NCBI RefSeq assembly: GCF_001436025.1
Contig: NZ_AZEQ01000009.1
Coordinates: 1-64,000, forward strand
Source: Limosilactobacillus mucosae DSM 13345
GTDB taxonomy: Bacteria; Bacillota; Bacilli; Lactobacillales; Lactobacillaceae
Direction of reading: 5' to 3'
DNA length: 64,000 nucleotides
A model generated the notes under the pieces. It was not told the origin of the DNA, ran no database searches, and worked only from the letters and a program-made list of their open reading frames with translations. Shown piece by piece: positions 42,067 through 50,566 of this stretch. The translations under genes were made by a program, and so were the position numbers. Numbering within the stretch: the stretch's first letter is position 1; each line of letters starts with the position of its first letter.

Positions 42067-42197
42067 TGGCTGCCAGCACTCATCGGTTTGGATACTAATC
42101 GGGCGCTTTTTTATTGAAAACAGCCGGCTTACTAAGCATTGATGACCGTAATCAAAGATTGATTAAATTATTTTGAAGCCTATTTGACTTTGAGCAT

Positions 42198-42205
42198 GTT
42201 ATAAT
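42198..42205 (+). promoter_or_regulatory. Extended -10 promoter
   Basis: TGTTATAAT (TG at 42197-42198, TATAAT at 42200-42205) about 50 bp before the chosen start of the next gene. No clear -35 is present. Confidence 0.5.
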
Positions 42206-42256
42206 ACTTTAAGTTTTATAAGACTATGATTGAAATTAAGTAAAGAAGGGATCTAC

Positions 42257-42760
42257 GTGACACTTACTGGAGCAGATTGGCAGCTTTTAGAATCAATCAT
42301 CGTTGTCTTGCCGAAAAAGAAACTCAAAAAAGTGTGTAAGCATACCGATGCAACCAAGAAAGCCATTGAGCAGGTACGCAAAGGCCAGTCTTTTGTAAGA
42401 GAATGGGACCCAAAAGTGGCATCTCAGACTTTGCAGTATTTAGAAAAGCACGTTTATAAAAAGGACCTGGCTAAAATGAATCAGCACCGGTTGATCTGCA
42501 ACTATCACGTGATGATCAACGACTTGAATCGGGCAATCTTTGATGAAAACTATCGTGGGCAGTATCCGCCACTGACCCGTGAATCGCGCATTCAGATTGA
42601 GCGCAATCCTTTAGTCCAGCCAGGGGAAGGCTATCGCAACATTATTGATTATTATCTGGATGATGGGCTGATGGGAGCACCCAGATATGCCAAGCTGCAT
42701 GAGGCCACGATTGGCGAGGTTCTGGATGAAATGGCGATTATGGGGCAGTACAGCATTTAA
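42257..42760 (+). CDS. Hypothetical 167-aa protein
   Basis: A hydrophilic, probably cytosolic protein with a Lys-rich N-terminal third (VVLPKKKLKKVCKHTDATKK) and a later segment RESRIQIERNPLVQPGEGYRNIIDYYLDDG. I do not recognise the family. A GTG at 42257 preceded by GAAGGG at 6 nt is the preferred start; a TTG nine codons upstream lacks a ribosome binding site. It is monocistronic with an extended -10 promoter and a strong terminator. Confidence 0.65.
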   Translation: MTLTGADWQLLESIIVVLPKKKLKKVCKHTDATKKAIEQVRKGQSFVREWDPKVASQTLQYLEKHVYKKDLAKMNQHRLICNYHVMINDLNRAIFDENYRGQYPPLTRESRIQIERNPLVQPGEGYRNIIDYYLDDGLMGAPRYAKLHEATIGEVLDEMAIMGQYSI

Positions 42761-42778
42761 GAAAACATTCAATCAAAA

Positions 42779-42814
42779 CCAAAGCGTCTGGCAGCCTGCC
42801 AGACGCTTTTTTGA
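42779..42814. terminator. Bidirectional terminator
   Basis: AAAGCGTCTGGCA (42781-42793) and TGCCAGACGCTTT around GCC, then TTT. It is shared with the convergent choloylglycine-hydrolase-like gene. Confidence 0.92.
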
Positions 42815-42815
42815 T

Positions 42816-43736
42816 TTAGCTTTCAAACAGATACGGCTGATCAAAACGCACCATTAAATCTGGCAGCCGCTGTTTCAATCGTTGCTGCGCGGTCAGATCA
42901 TAAAAATAACTGGTCTGGGTTTGAACGTCTACCATCTCTAGATAATGAGTATAAACCTCATGACCTGCCAATTGATCAAGCACGACTTGTTTTAAAAGCT
43001 CGTTTCCCTGCTTGATAGCTTTCTGATCCTCAATAGGGGATGTCTGCCAAAGATTGAGCGAGGCATTGATAAAACGCGAAGTGGGCGTTCTCTTTAAGGG
43101 TGGGGGAGTTTTGGAGTCGCGAATCGCCATGATTATTTCGGCATCGCTGGCCGCTTGATCGATTCCTAGATAGTCAGTCAGTTTTTGATGCTGTTTTGCA
43201 TAGCAGGGACTGTTGGTTAAGACACCCAGCTGGATGGGCTGAATCTTTAAATCAAGCTGGGTAGGCTCGATCAGATAGGTACCAGTGGCATCGCTTAAAA
43301 GCCAATGAAATGGATGGACGATGTCATGATCGTGCCAGATTACGCCATTTAGTGCTACCGAGTCCAATTCTGCAGCGATTTCGGCAACTGATGCGTGCGT
43401 GCCCAGCAGCCAGCCGATCAAGTCCTGTGGCGACAGATTCAGATGATGGCTTTGGGGATGGTCATAATAAACCTGCGGACCGGGAAAATATAGCTCAGCT
43501 GCCCATAAGCCCGCCGAATTCAAGCCATCGCCAATCAGATAGTGGTGATTGATTTTGCGCATCCCGCCTAAGATCGCGTAATCGTTGGCAAATGAGTCGC
43601 ATTCCGGCAGACTCTGCCATTGATAATCGATTGGCAGATATCCCAGCTGCCATGGCGTGGAGCGGGTTGGAAAGTCCATCGTGCGCCCGACAAAGCGATG
43701 CCGCTGTCTGGTTGTAAAACTGATTGCCGTACACAT
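42816..43736 (-). CDS. Choloylglycine hydrolase family protein (bile salt hydrolase/penicillin V acylase-like)
   Basis: A 306-aa Ntn-hydrolase starting MCTAISF. The Met is presumably removed to expose the nucleophile Cys2. Other family active-site positions are present: Arg18 and Asp21 in GRTMDF, Asn175 in LTNSP and Arg221 in TSRF. The family cleaves linear amide bonds such as conjugated bile salts, penicillin V or acyl-homoserine lactones. The sequence differs enough from well-known intestinal BSHs that bile salt activity is not certain. It is cytosolic and monocistronic. Confidence 0.85.
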   Translation of the reverse strand: MCTAISFTTRQRHRFVGRTMDFPTRSTPWQLGYLPIDYQWQSLPECDSFANDYAILGGMRKINHHYLIGDGLNSAGLWAAELYFPGPQVYYDHPQSHHLNLSPQDLIGWLLGTHASVAEIAAELDSVALNGVIWHDHDIVHPFHWLLSDATGTYLIEPTQLDLKIQPIQLGVLTNSPCYAKQHQKLTDYLGIDQAASDAEIIMAIRDSKTPPPLKRTPTSRFINASLNLWQTSPIEDQKAIKQGNELLKQVVLDQLAGHEVYTHYLEMVDVQTQTSYFYDLTAQQRLKQRLPDLMVRFDQPYLFES

Positions 43737-43812
43737 GCTATCAACGCCTTTTTCTTAAACTTCACGGCAATTCTAGCATTAATTTAAGCGAATCACTAGT
43801 TTCATAACCGGC

Positions 43813-43818
43813 TATAAT
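43813..43818 (+). promoter_or_regulatory. -10 element
   Basis: TATAAT 24 bp before the start of the 170-aa membrane protein gene. The -35 is poor. Confidence 0.45.
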
Positions 43819-43841
43819 AAATTAAAAGGGGTTGAAAGAAA

Positions 43842-44354
43842 ATGGGAATTCTACTGCAGATCTTGAGTATTTTGATTGCTCTGGTCGCAATTACGGTTAG
43901 CTGGCAGATCGTCCGCAACACGCATCGCATTGCCTTTCACGGTGAATCAGCCTGGCGCAAGGCATTATTTGAGGCAATCGACAATCCGCGCTGGACGGCA
44001 GCTGACCTGGAAAAAATCCGCAACCGTATGAACTTAAAGATTCTGGCGTTTTATGAGCATCGCTGTTTTGGTACCGATGATTCACAGCAGCCATCGTTTG
44101 AAAAGCTGCGCCACGAACTGGATCACTTTGCAGAACTGGACAAAGGCGAAAAGTCGCTGGATCTGCGCATCTTTTTTGAAATTGACCGGTTGCTGCGTCT
44201 GCTCAATGAAAGCAACCGTGAAACGCTGCCATATTCTGAAACACGGATTTTAAGGCAGCTGGTGCGCATGAAACTGAAAAACGACTGGCTGGTCTTTAAT
44301 GGTCAGAATAAAGAGTTCAATAATGACGAAATCATCGATAAATGGCTGCCATAA
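43842..44354 (+). CDS. Hypothetical single-pass membrane protein
   Basis: A 170-aa protein with an N-terminal membrane helix (residues 2-22, LLQILSILIALVAITVSW) and a charged helical cytoplasmic-type remainder (RHELDHFAELDKGEKSLDLR, FFEIDRLLRLLNESNR). It resembles DUF4760-like helical proteins only in general layout; I make no family assignment. The ribosome binding site AAAAGGGG lies upstream of the ATG. Confidence 0.65.
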   Translation: MGILLQILSILIALVAITVSWQIVRNTHRIAFHGESAWRKALFEAIDNPRWTAADLEKIRNRMNLKILAFYEHRCFGTDDSQQPSFEKLRHELDHFAELDKGEKSLDLRIFFEIDRLLRLLNESNRETLPYSETRILRQLVRMKLKNDWLVFNGQNKEFNNDEIIDKWLP

Positions 44355-44463
44355 CCCGTCAGATGACTGAGGCACGATTATTTAAAAGCCAGCGCCGGTT
44401 TTGTATAATTAAGTTAAAGATGTTGTCTTCAGCAATTAGTTTAAAACAGCCAAAGGAGGAAGA

Positions 44464-45006
44464 ATGATGACGCGCATGATAATCCGTTTGGCAGCCGCCG
44501 TTTTGCTGGCGACCGCGGTATCAGGAGGTACAATTGCCGCTACCACCAAATCGTCGCCAATTGCCCAGGCTGCTCAGACCATTAAGCTGAACGAAAAACA
44601 AGCTGTGGGTAAATTCAAGCAAAAATATGCCAAGGCCAAGATCAGCGAAATCAGTCTGGAAAAGCACCATAATCGTTATCAGTACGAGATTTCCGGCTTT
44701 GATTCACAAAAGGAATATTCAGCTAAGATCGATGCACAGACTGGCAAATTATCCGCTGCCAAAACTGAAAAACTTGATGCTGACGACCATGAGACGGCAA
44801 TCAAGCTTAATCAGGTCATCAGTCGTCAAAAAGCCAATCAGTTAGCCGAAAAAGCTGCTAAATCCGGTCAAGGCCGCGAATGGACGCTGGAAACCGATCA
44901 TGGTCAAACCATCTGGCAAGTTGACGTGGTTGACGGTCATCAAAAAACCGAAGTCAAAATCAATGCTGTCAATCAAAAGGTGATCAGTGTCGAAACCGAT
45001 GATTAG
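44464..45006 (+). CDS. Secreted PepSY-domain protein
   Basis: A 180-aa protein with an N-terminal signal peptide (hydrophobic residues about 5-26, cleavage possibly near AQA) and two PepSY-like repeats. The first is about residues 45-95 (YQYEISGFDSQKEYSAKIDAQTGKL, in outline), the second about 115-178 (WQVDVVDGHQKTEVKINAVNQKV). PepSY domains are thought to inhibit or modulate peptidases at the cell surface. AAAGGAGGAAG precedes the start. It has its own terminator. Confidence 0.85.
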   Translation: MMTRMIIRLAAAVLLATAVSGGTIAATTKSSPIAQAAQTIKLNEKQAVGKFKQKYAKAKISEISLEKHHNRYQYEISGFDSQKEYSAKIDAQTGKLSAAKTEKLDADDHETAIKLNQVISRQKANQLAEKAAKSGQGREWTLETDHGQTIWQVDVVDGHQKTEVKINAVNQKVISVETDD

Positions 45007-45008
45007 CT

Positions 45009-45052
45009 AAAAATGCTCGTCAAGCTGCTTAAAACTTGGCGGGCATTTTAAC
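45009..45052 (+). terminator. Terminator of the PepSY gene
   Basis: AAAATGC-CG-CAAG and CTTG-CG-GCATTTTAA form an interrupted stem. Confidence 0.75.
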
Positions 45053-45194
45053 ATTAAAACTAAGCAGAGTTGTTTTCCCTTATTTTTGAAAGTAGCATTA
45101 AAATTTTAGTTTTAATGCGTTTATATTTTAAAACCGTTTTGGATGCCTATATTTATCTATATTCAATATGATCTATCTAACTAAGGAGTTTGCC

Positions 45195-45713
45195 ATGATT
45201 AAAATTACTGCCGTTGATCCCCAAGACCTGCCAGCCATCCTGCACATCGAACGACTTGGCTTTAACGAGGCCGAAGCTGGAACTGCTGCTCAGTATCAGG
45301 CACGGATCAATCAGCTTGCCGATACGTTTCTGGCAGCACGCGACGCCGATCAGCTCGTTGGCTTTATCGTCGGTCCAGTCGTTGATGCGCGTTTTAAATA
45401 TATTGAAGACTGGATGTATGAAGCTAACGTGCAAAATCGTGCTCAGCCTGGCGGCAACCAGATGATTCAAACGATTGCCGTTGATCCTGATTATCGTGGT
45501 CAAGGGATTGGCTCCAGTCTGTTGCAGGCCATAGAAAAACAGGCAATTCAAAACCAGCGGCATCACATCGCGCTGACCTGTTTACTGGATCGCGTGCCAT
45601 TTTATGAGAAAAACGGCTATGTTAATCAAGGCATCGCAGCGTCAGCGCATGCCGGCGAAGTCTGGTACAACATGACCAAGCTTTTGCCCAGCCAACCACA
45701 TTCCCTTGGTTAG
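45195..45713 (+). CDS. GNAT-family N-acetyltransferase
   Basis: A 172-aa GNAT protein with the acetyl-CoA pyrophosphate-binding motif A as VDPDYRGQGIGSSLL and the following helix. The C-terminal VPFYEKNGYVNQG is the typical beta6-beta7 region of AANAT-like members. The acceptor is unknown. The ATG at 45195 has AAGGAG 6 nt upstream; the in-frame extension upstream lacks support. Confidence 0.87.
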   Translation: MIKITAVDPQDLPAILHIERLGFNEAEAGTAAQYQARINQLADTFLAARDADQLVGFIVGPVVDARFKYIEDWMYEANVQNRAQPGGNQMIQTIAVDPDYRGQGIGSSLLQAIEKQAIQNQRHHIALTCLLDRVPFYEKNGYVNQGIAASAHAGEVWYNMTKLLPSQPHSLG

Positions 45714-45808
45714 CATTTCAGCGATTTCAATCTTTAACTGCGGCTTGTCACTGGACAAAATGAATCTTAGAATAAAAGCAGTCAATTCGTTTTTGAGGAG
45801 TGATCTTA

Positions 45809-46687
45809 ATGATTAAAGACGGCTTTATCCCTTTTGGCCCTTACCGAACTTATTATCGGATCGTTGGCAAGCCCAGCGATAAGGCACCTTTACTGCTGCT
45901 GCATGGCGGACCGGGATCGACACACAACTACTTTGAGGCTTTAGATGAGCTGGCGGAGCGTGATCAGCGGCAATTGATCATGTACGACCAGATTGGCTGC
46001 GGCCTTTCCTCAATGCCCGATCATCCCCAGGTCTATCAGGCTGCGACCTGGCTGCGGGAACTAAAGAATCTGCGGGAACGGCTGCATCTGGATCGGATCC
46101 ATCTGTTGGGCCAGTCTTGGGGCGGAATGCTGGCAATCATGTATCTTTGTGATGAAATGCCGGCTGGAATTAAGAGCCTGATTCTTTCAAGTACCCTTTC
46201 TGATGCCCAATTATGGGGTCAAGAACAGCACCGTTTGATCAGTTTTATGAGCAAGGAAGATCAAGAAGTCATTGCTCAAGCTGAAGCAGCCAATGATTTC
46301 ACTGGTGATGCCTATCAGCGGGTCAATACCCGGTTTATGGAACTGCACGCAGCGGCAGCACCTGATGAAAATGCTCCTGAATACCTGTGGCGCGAGAAAA
46401 ACGTTGGCGAACTGGCCTATCAAACGGCCTGGGGACCCAATGAGTTTACGCCGACCGGCAATCTCAAGGACTATGACTATACCGCCAAGCTGCACAGTCT
46501 ATACGTGCCAACGCTGATCACCAGTGGGACCAACGACCTTTGTACGCCCTTGGTTGCCAAGACGATGGCCGACGCCCTGCCCAATTCGCAATGGCATCTG
46601 TTTAACGGCACGCGGCATATGTCGTTTGTCGAAAAGCCTTTGGAATATCAAGCAGTACTACAGGATTGGCTGGATCAGCACGATTAG
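45809..46687 (+). CDS. pepI: Proline iminopeptidase (alpha/beta hydrolase, peptidase S33)
   Basis: A 292-aa protein with oxyanion motif HGGPGSTHNYF, nucleophile elbow GQSWGGML, late Asp in SGTNDLCTP and His in GTRHMSF. The extra stretch between nucleophile and Asp is the S33 cap. It removes N-terminal proline from peptides and fits the proteolytic system of lactobacilli; a related aminopeptidase or hydrolase activity is possible. The ATG at 45809 has GAGGAG 8 nt upstream. Confidence 0.88.
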   Translation: MIKDGFIPFGPYRTYYRIVGKPSDKAPLLLLHGGPGSTHNYFEALDELAERDQRQLIMYDQIGCGLSSMPDHPQVYQAATWLRELKNLRERLHLDRIHLLGQSWGGMLAIMYLCDEMPAGIKSLILSSTLSDAQLWGQEQHRLISFMSKEDQEVIAQAEAANDFTGDAYQRVNTRFMELHAAAAPDENAPEYLWREKNVGELAYQTAWGPNEFTPTGNLKDYDYTAKLHSLYVPTLITSGTNDLCTPLVAKTMADALPNSQWHLFNGTRHMSFVEKPLEYQAVLQDWLDQHD

Positions 46688-46735
46688 ACCAGCTCAAGCA
46701 GTCAGACCGCCGCGATGGTACGTTGCAAAGATGAC

Positions 46736-46780
46736 AAAGCTCCCTGCTCAGGCAAATAGCCCCGGCAGAGAGCTTTTTAT
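46736..46780 (+). terminator. Terminator of the iminopeptidase gene
   Basis: AAAGCTC-CTGC and GCAG-GAGCTTTTT around an 18-nt loop. Confidence 0.8.
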
Positions 46781-46885
46781 TTATCAGTAGTTGTCATTCA
46801 TCCGTAAGCACACCATAACAACCCTGTGCAAAAGCATTGATAGCTTAGCTGCAGTGGTCGCTGAAAACTATGATGATTATTAAAA

Positions 46886-46917
46886 GTGTACTATTTTGTG
46901 TACACAAATGTTATAAT
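46886..46917 (+). promoter_or_regulatory. YefM-YoeB operator and promoter
   Basis: A 12-bp perfect palindrome TTGTGTACACAA (46896-46907) and a half-site GTGTAC (46886-46891) lie beside the -10 TATAAT (46912-46917). TGTACA-core palindromes are the known YefM operator type, so the pair is presumably self-repressed. Confidence 0.8.
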
Positions 46918-46941
46918 TAAACCAACAAACCAAGGTGGTGA

Positions 46942-47223
46942 ATGATCGTGATTGAAGCTGTAACGACACGAGAATTGCGGAAAAATTTCAAGAAGTATGC
47001 TGATGATATAGTTGAATATGGTGATACGGTTTTGGTTGCAAGACCAGAAAATAAGAATGTTGTAATGATTTCTGAAAAAGAGTACAACTCTTGGCAAGAA
47101 ACTAACTATCTGCTAAAAAGCGAGGCGAACAGGGCTGCTTTAAAGCATTCGATTGAACAGCTCGGCAAGCAGGAACATTTTTTAACGCCAGAAGAATTTG
47201 AGAGCTTAAATAGTCATGAATAA
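46942..47223 (+). CDS. yefM: YefM/Phd-family antitoxin
   Basis: A 93-aa protein whose N-terminal half is the Phd/YefM DNA-binding fold (EAVTTRELRKNFKKYADDIV, VMISEKEYNSWQETNYLL). The flexible C-terminal half would wrap the toxin. It overlaps the toxin gene by 8 bp. AAGGTGG upstream could serve either the ATG at 46942 or a GTG two codons later. The protein represses its own operon, more strongly with the toxin bound. Confidence 0.92.
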   Translation: MIVIEAVTTRELRKNFKKYADDIVEYGDTVLVARPENKNVVMISEKEYNSWQETNYLLKSEANRAALKHSIEQLGKQEHFLTPEEFESLNSHE

Positions 47224-47485
47224 GCTGAATATTGTTTTTACAGCAGATGCTTGGGAAGAATATTTGGAATGGAAAAAGGCCAACCGATCAATGGTTAAAC
47301 GTATTGACAAGCTGATCAGTGATACAATTAGGCATCCCTTTTCCGGATTGGGAAAGCCAGAGCCTTTACAACATGATCTGCAAGGCTTTTGGTCTAAAAA
47401 AATTAATGACGAGCATCGCATGGTATACGCGGTAACTGAGACGGCTATTCAAATCATCCAACTAAAGTATCATTATCATAAATAA
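47216..47485 (+). CDS. yoeB: YoeB/Txe-family ribosome-dependent mRNA interferase toxin
   Basis: An 89-aa protein with YoeB family landmarks: FTADAWEEYLEWKK, KRIDKLISDTIRHPFSGLGKPEPLQHDLQGFWSKKINDEHRMVY (seen in outline) and a C-terminal YHYHK. The catalytic Glu, Arg and terminal His region are all present, so it appears intact. It cleaves translated mRNAs at the ribosomal A site. It is the second gene of the yefM-yoeB operon. Confidence 0.93.
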   Translation: MNKLNIVFTADAWEEYLEWKKANRSMVKRIDKLISDTIRHPFSGLGKPEPLQHDLQGFWSKKINDEHRMVYAVTETAIQIIQLKYHYHK

Positions 47486-47487
47486 GC

Positions 47488-47523
47488 AGAAAGGCCCCAG
47501 CGTGTTTGCTGAGGCCTTTTTAA
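47488..47523. terminator. Bidirectional terminator after yoeB
   Basis: AAAGGCC-CAGC, loop GTGTTT, GCTG-GGCCTTTTT. Confidence 0.88.
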
Positions 47524-47554
47524 GATAATAGATCAGTTAATGGTGTGATTACGT

Positions 47555-49510
47555 TCATACATGCATAAAGTCGCAGTAGTAGTCACAATGCATGGTTTGC
47601 GGAACCTGATCCCATTTGACTGGATAGCCGGCACCATGCGCGCAGAAAACCGAATCCGGCGTATTAGCCAGATCGGCAGTCGGCAGATAGTCCGCCTGCT
47701 GAATGATCTCGTCAGCATTATGACATGGTCGATAGCCAGCCGGCAGGCACTCCAGCTGTCCTTGTCCATGCGTATAACCGCGCAGCACCGTGGCATAGTC
47801 GCTCATTTGGGCAACTGGCGCCAGACCAGTCAGTAAAACGCTGTCAGTCGTCTGATCATCAAGCGGGTCAACCTCGCTATGCATGCGCTGCAAGTCGTTA
47901 AGCGCACGACCAACCTGCGTACTTGGGACCATCAGCCGGAAACGATACCACGGCTCCAAAAGCTGACATTGATGCTGGGCTTTTAAAGTCATCAATCCTT
48001 GCCGTAGCGCGCGACTGGCAGCTTGACGGAAGTCCCCACCCTCAGTATGTTTGACGTGCGCGCGACCACCAACCAGCGTTACCTTGACATCGGTCAGCGG
48101 GGCGCCAATCAAAACGCCCTTGGGACTGGTCTGCTCCAGACTGGTAATGATCTGATGCTGCCAATTTTTATTCAGCACATCGACACTGCATTGACTGGTA
48201 TAGCGGATCCCGGTTCCCCGCTTGGCCGGCTCTAATAAGAGATGCGCTTCAGCATAGTGCCGCAATGGCTCAAAGTGACCGACTCCCTCAATTGGCGCGG
48301 TTATGGTCTCACGATACAAAATACCGCCTTTAATGAAGTCAACATCCATGCCAAATCGTTCTAAGAGCAGCTGCTGCAAAATTTCTAGCTGCACGGTTCC
48401 CATGATCTGAACGCGAATCTCCTGCAGCTGTTCATCCCAAACCACATGCAGCAGCGGATCCTCATCAGCCAGCGTCTGCATGGCCTTTAAGCATTGATGA
48501 ACGTCATTTTCTTTCGGATCAACCGCATAACTCAAAACGGGCTGCATAAGCGTCTGCGTGTCGTCTTTAAGCTTTCCCAGCCCTTGCCCCGGATAGGTTG
48601 TCGTTGGTCCGGCAATGGCACAGGTAGCGCCTGATGCAACCTGATTGACAATGGTAAACTTACTGCCATTGTATACCCGCAGCTGATTGGCTTTTTGATC
48701 CGGTAAAATCGCAGTCTTTGCCTTGAGACTGCCGCCCATCACCCGCACCCAGGTTAAGCGTTCACCCCGTTCATCATGTGAGATCTTAAACACCCGCGCC
48801 GCAAACTCGCTGGGAAATTCACGGGGCTGAGTCCATTGAGCAAGTGAAGCCAGCAAGGCATCGATCCCCTGCAGCTTTAATGCTGAACCAAAGCAGCAGG
48901 GAAAAAGCTGCCGGTGTTGAATCATCTGCCGAATCCGCTCATCTGAAAGCCGACCTTGATCCAGGTATTCTAACAGTGCATCATCATCTTGCATGGCCAG
49001 TTCTTCATGATCAAATGGTTTAAGATTGCCATTAAAATCCGTCAATGCAAAACAGCCTGGCGCCAACTCAGTCTGCAGCTGACTAAGGACAGCCTGACCA
49101 TCAGCCGTATCAGCATCCATTTTATTGATAAAGATAAAAGTCGGAACGCGGTTTTCAGTCAGCAGCTGCCAAAGCGTTCTGGTATAGCCTTTAACGCCAT
49201 CGGTTGCTGAAATTACCAAAACCGCATAGTCTAAAACCCGCAGCGCCTGTTCAGTCTGAGCGGCAAAGTCAACGTGGCCAGGGGTATCCAGCAGCGTGAT
49301 GGACAGGTCGTCATACTCAAGCTTGGCCTGGTGGGAAAAAATCGTAATGCCACGCTTTTTTTCAAGCTGATCGGAATCCAGGAAAGCATCCCCATTGTCA
49401 ACACGTCCCAGACGGCGAATGATTCCCGTCTGATAAAGCAGGGCCTCAGACAGCGTTGTTTTACCGGCATCAACATGCGCGATCATGCCAATCGTAATCT
49501 GTTTGCTCAA
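47555..49510 (-). CDS. TetM/EF-G-like translational GTPase
   Basis: A 651-aa GTPase with G1 AHVDAGKTT (residues 11-19), G3 DTPGHVDF and G4 NKMD, then EF-G-like domains II to V. Length and domain order match the ribosomal protection family (TetM/TetO/TetW), but it is clearly diverged from acquired Tet proteins. It is probably a chromosomal family member of unproven activity. It may dislodge drugs or act on stalled ribosomes; tetracycline resistance should not be assumed. It starts 13 bp downstream of an aldo/keto reductase gene on the same strand. Confidence 0.85.
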   Translation of the reverse strand: MSKQITIGMIAHVDAGKTTLSEALLYQTGIIRRLGRVDNGDAFLDSDQLEKKRGITIFSHQAKLEYDDLSITLLDTPGHVDFAAQTEQALRVLDYAVLVISATDGVKGYTRTLWQLLTENRVPTFIFINKMDADTADGQAVLSQLQTELAPGCFALTDFNGNLKPFDHEELAMQDDDALLEYLDQGRLSDERIRQMIQHRQLFPCCFGSALKLQGIDALLASLAQWTQPREFPSEFAARVFKISHDERGERLTWVRVMGGSLKAKTAILPDQKANQLRVYNGSKFTIVNQVASGATCAIAGPTTTYPGQGLGKLKDDTQTLMQPVLSYAVDPKENDVHQCLKAMQTLADEDPLLHVVWDEQLQEIRVQIMGTVQLEILQQLLLERFGMDVDFIKGGILYRETITAPIEGVGHFEPLRHYAEAHLLLEPAKRGTGIRYTSQCSVDVLNKNWQHQIITSLEQTSPKGVLIGAPLTDVKVTLVGGRAHVKHTEGGDFRQAASRALRQGLMTLKAQHQCQLLEPWYRFRLMVPSTQVGRALNDLQRMHSEVDPLDDQTTDSVLLTGLAPVAQMSDYATVLRGYTHGQGQLECLPAGYRPCHNADEIIQQADYLPTADLANTPDSVFCAHGAGYPVKWDQVPQTMHCDYYCDFMHV

Positions 49511-49522
49511 TTCAATTCTCCT

Positions 49523-50476
49523 TTATGGTAGTGAGTTGCCGGCTGCCAGATAGATATCGTACCATTCCTGGTTGGTCAAGGTTATCTCGCTGCCTTGAGC
49601 ACTATCGATAATATGCTGCGGATTCATCGTCCCCAAAAGCACTTGCATTTTTGCGGGATGTTTGAGAATCCAAGCAACCGCGATCGCATTTTTAGAAACA
49701 TGATACTTATCGGCAAGCTGCTTTAACACCACGTTTAATTCAGGGAACTCATCATTGTCGATAAAGGTTCCCGCAAACGTACCATATTGAAACGGCGACC
49801 AGGTTTGAATCGTCATTTGCTTGCGCCGCGTGTACTCCAACAGTCCCCCATCATGATTGAGCGAGGCTTGATCGGTCATGTTGGTATGCAGGCCAAAATC
49901 AATCATCCCCGTATGCATGATTGAAAACTGCAGCTGATCGATCAGCAGCCGCTGGGAGCAGGCCTGCTGCAGCAATTCAATCTGTTGCGGGTTGAAGTTG
50001 GAAACGCCAAAGTGCCGCACCTTGCCGGCTTTTTGCAGCTCATCAAAAGCCGCGGCTACTTCTTCAGGTTCCATCAATGGATCAGGCCGATGAATCAAGA
50101 ACGAGTCCAGATAGTCAATGCCCATCCGCTCTAAGATGCCATCTACGGCAGTCAGCAGATGCTTTTTAGAAGAGTCATAGCGCGTAATGCGGCCCGTTTC
50201 ATCAGCAAACAGCCCAGCCTTGGATTGAATGTAGAAATCATCTCGTCGTAGCCCACTTTGCTTGAGTGCCTGGCCAAAATGAATTTCGGATGAGCCGCGA
50301 CCAAGTTTGGGATCACGGCCATAGATGTCAGCGGAATCGATAAAGTTGATGCCAGCTTCATGAGCGGCCTGAAGCGTCTTAACAGCCTCAGCAACGGGCA
50401 GTGTCCCCATCCGCATGATCCCTAAGGCAACGTTTGAGACTTCCCAATTTGTTGCGCCAATTTTAATCGTCTGCAT
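49523..50476 (-). CDS. Aldo/keto reductase (YdhF-like)
   Basis: A 317-aa AKR: INFIDSADIYGRDPKLGRG (catalytic Asp and Tyr), the Lys of IQSKAGLF, the His of FLIHRPDPLMEP, GVSNFNPQQ and a C-terminal VLLGTMNPQHI cofactor region. It resembles YdhF-type oxidoreductases; the substrate is unknown. It is upstream of and probably co-transcribed with the TetM-like gene. Confidence 0.9.
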   Translation of the reverse strand: MQTIKIGATNWEVSNVALGIMRMGTLPVAEAVKTLQAAHEAGINFIDSADIYGRDPKLGRGSSEIHFGQALKQSGLRRDDFYIQSKAGLFADETGRITRYDSSKKHLLTAVDGILERMGIDYLDSFLIHRPDPLMEPEEVAAAFDELQKAGKVRHFGVSNFNPQQIELLQQACSQRLLIDQLQFSIMHTGMIDFGLHTNMTDQASLNHDGGLLEYTRRKQMTIQTWSPFQYGTFAGTFIDNDEFPELNVVLKQLADKYHVSKNAIAVAWILKHPAKMQVLLGTMNPQHIIDSAQGSEITLTNQEWYDIYLAAGNSLP

Positions 50477-50522
50477 AATTTAACGCCTTCTTTATTGTTG
50501 ATATGATCAGTATAAACCAAAA

Positions 50523-50553
50523 CAAAAAAATCTCCTAAAACTCATGCCGGTTC
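50523..50553 (-). terminator. Terminator of the YitT-family gene
   Basis: On the minus strand TCTCCTA, a 16-nt loop and TAGGAGA are followed by TTTTTTT. Confidence 0.85.
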
Positions 50554-50566
50554 TAGGAGAATATGG

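Noticed and set aside
43842-45006. Two-component or operon link between the membrane protein and the PepSY gene
   Set aside because: The 109-bp gap and a separate ribosome binding site give no evidence of coupling or shared function.
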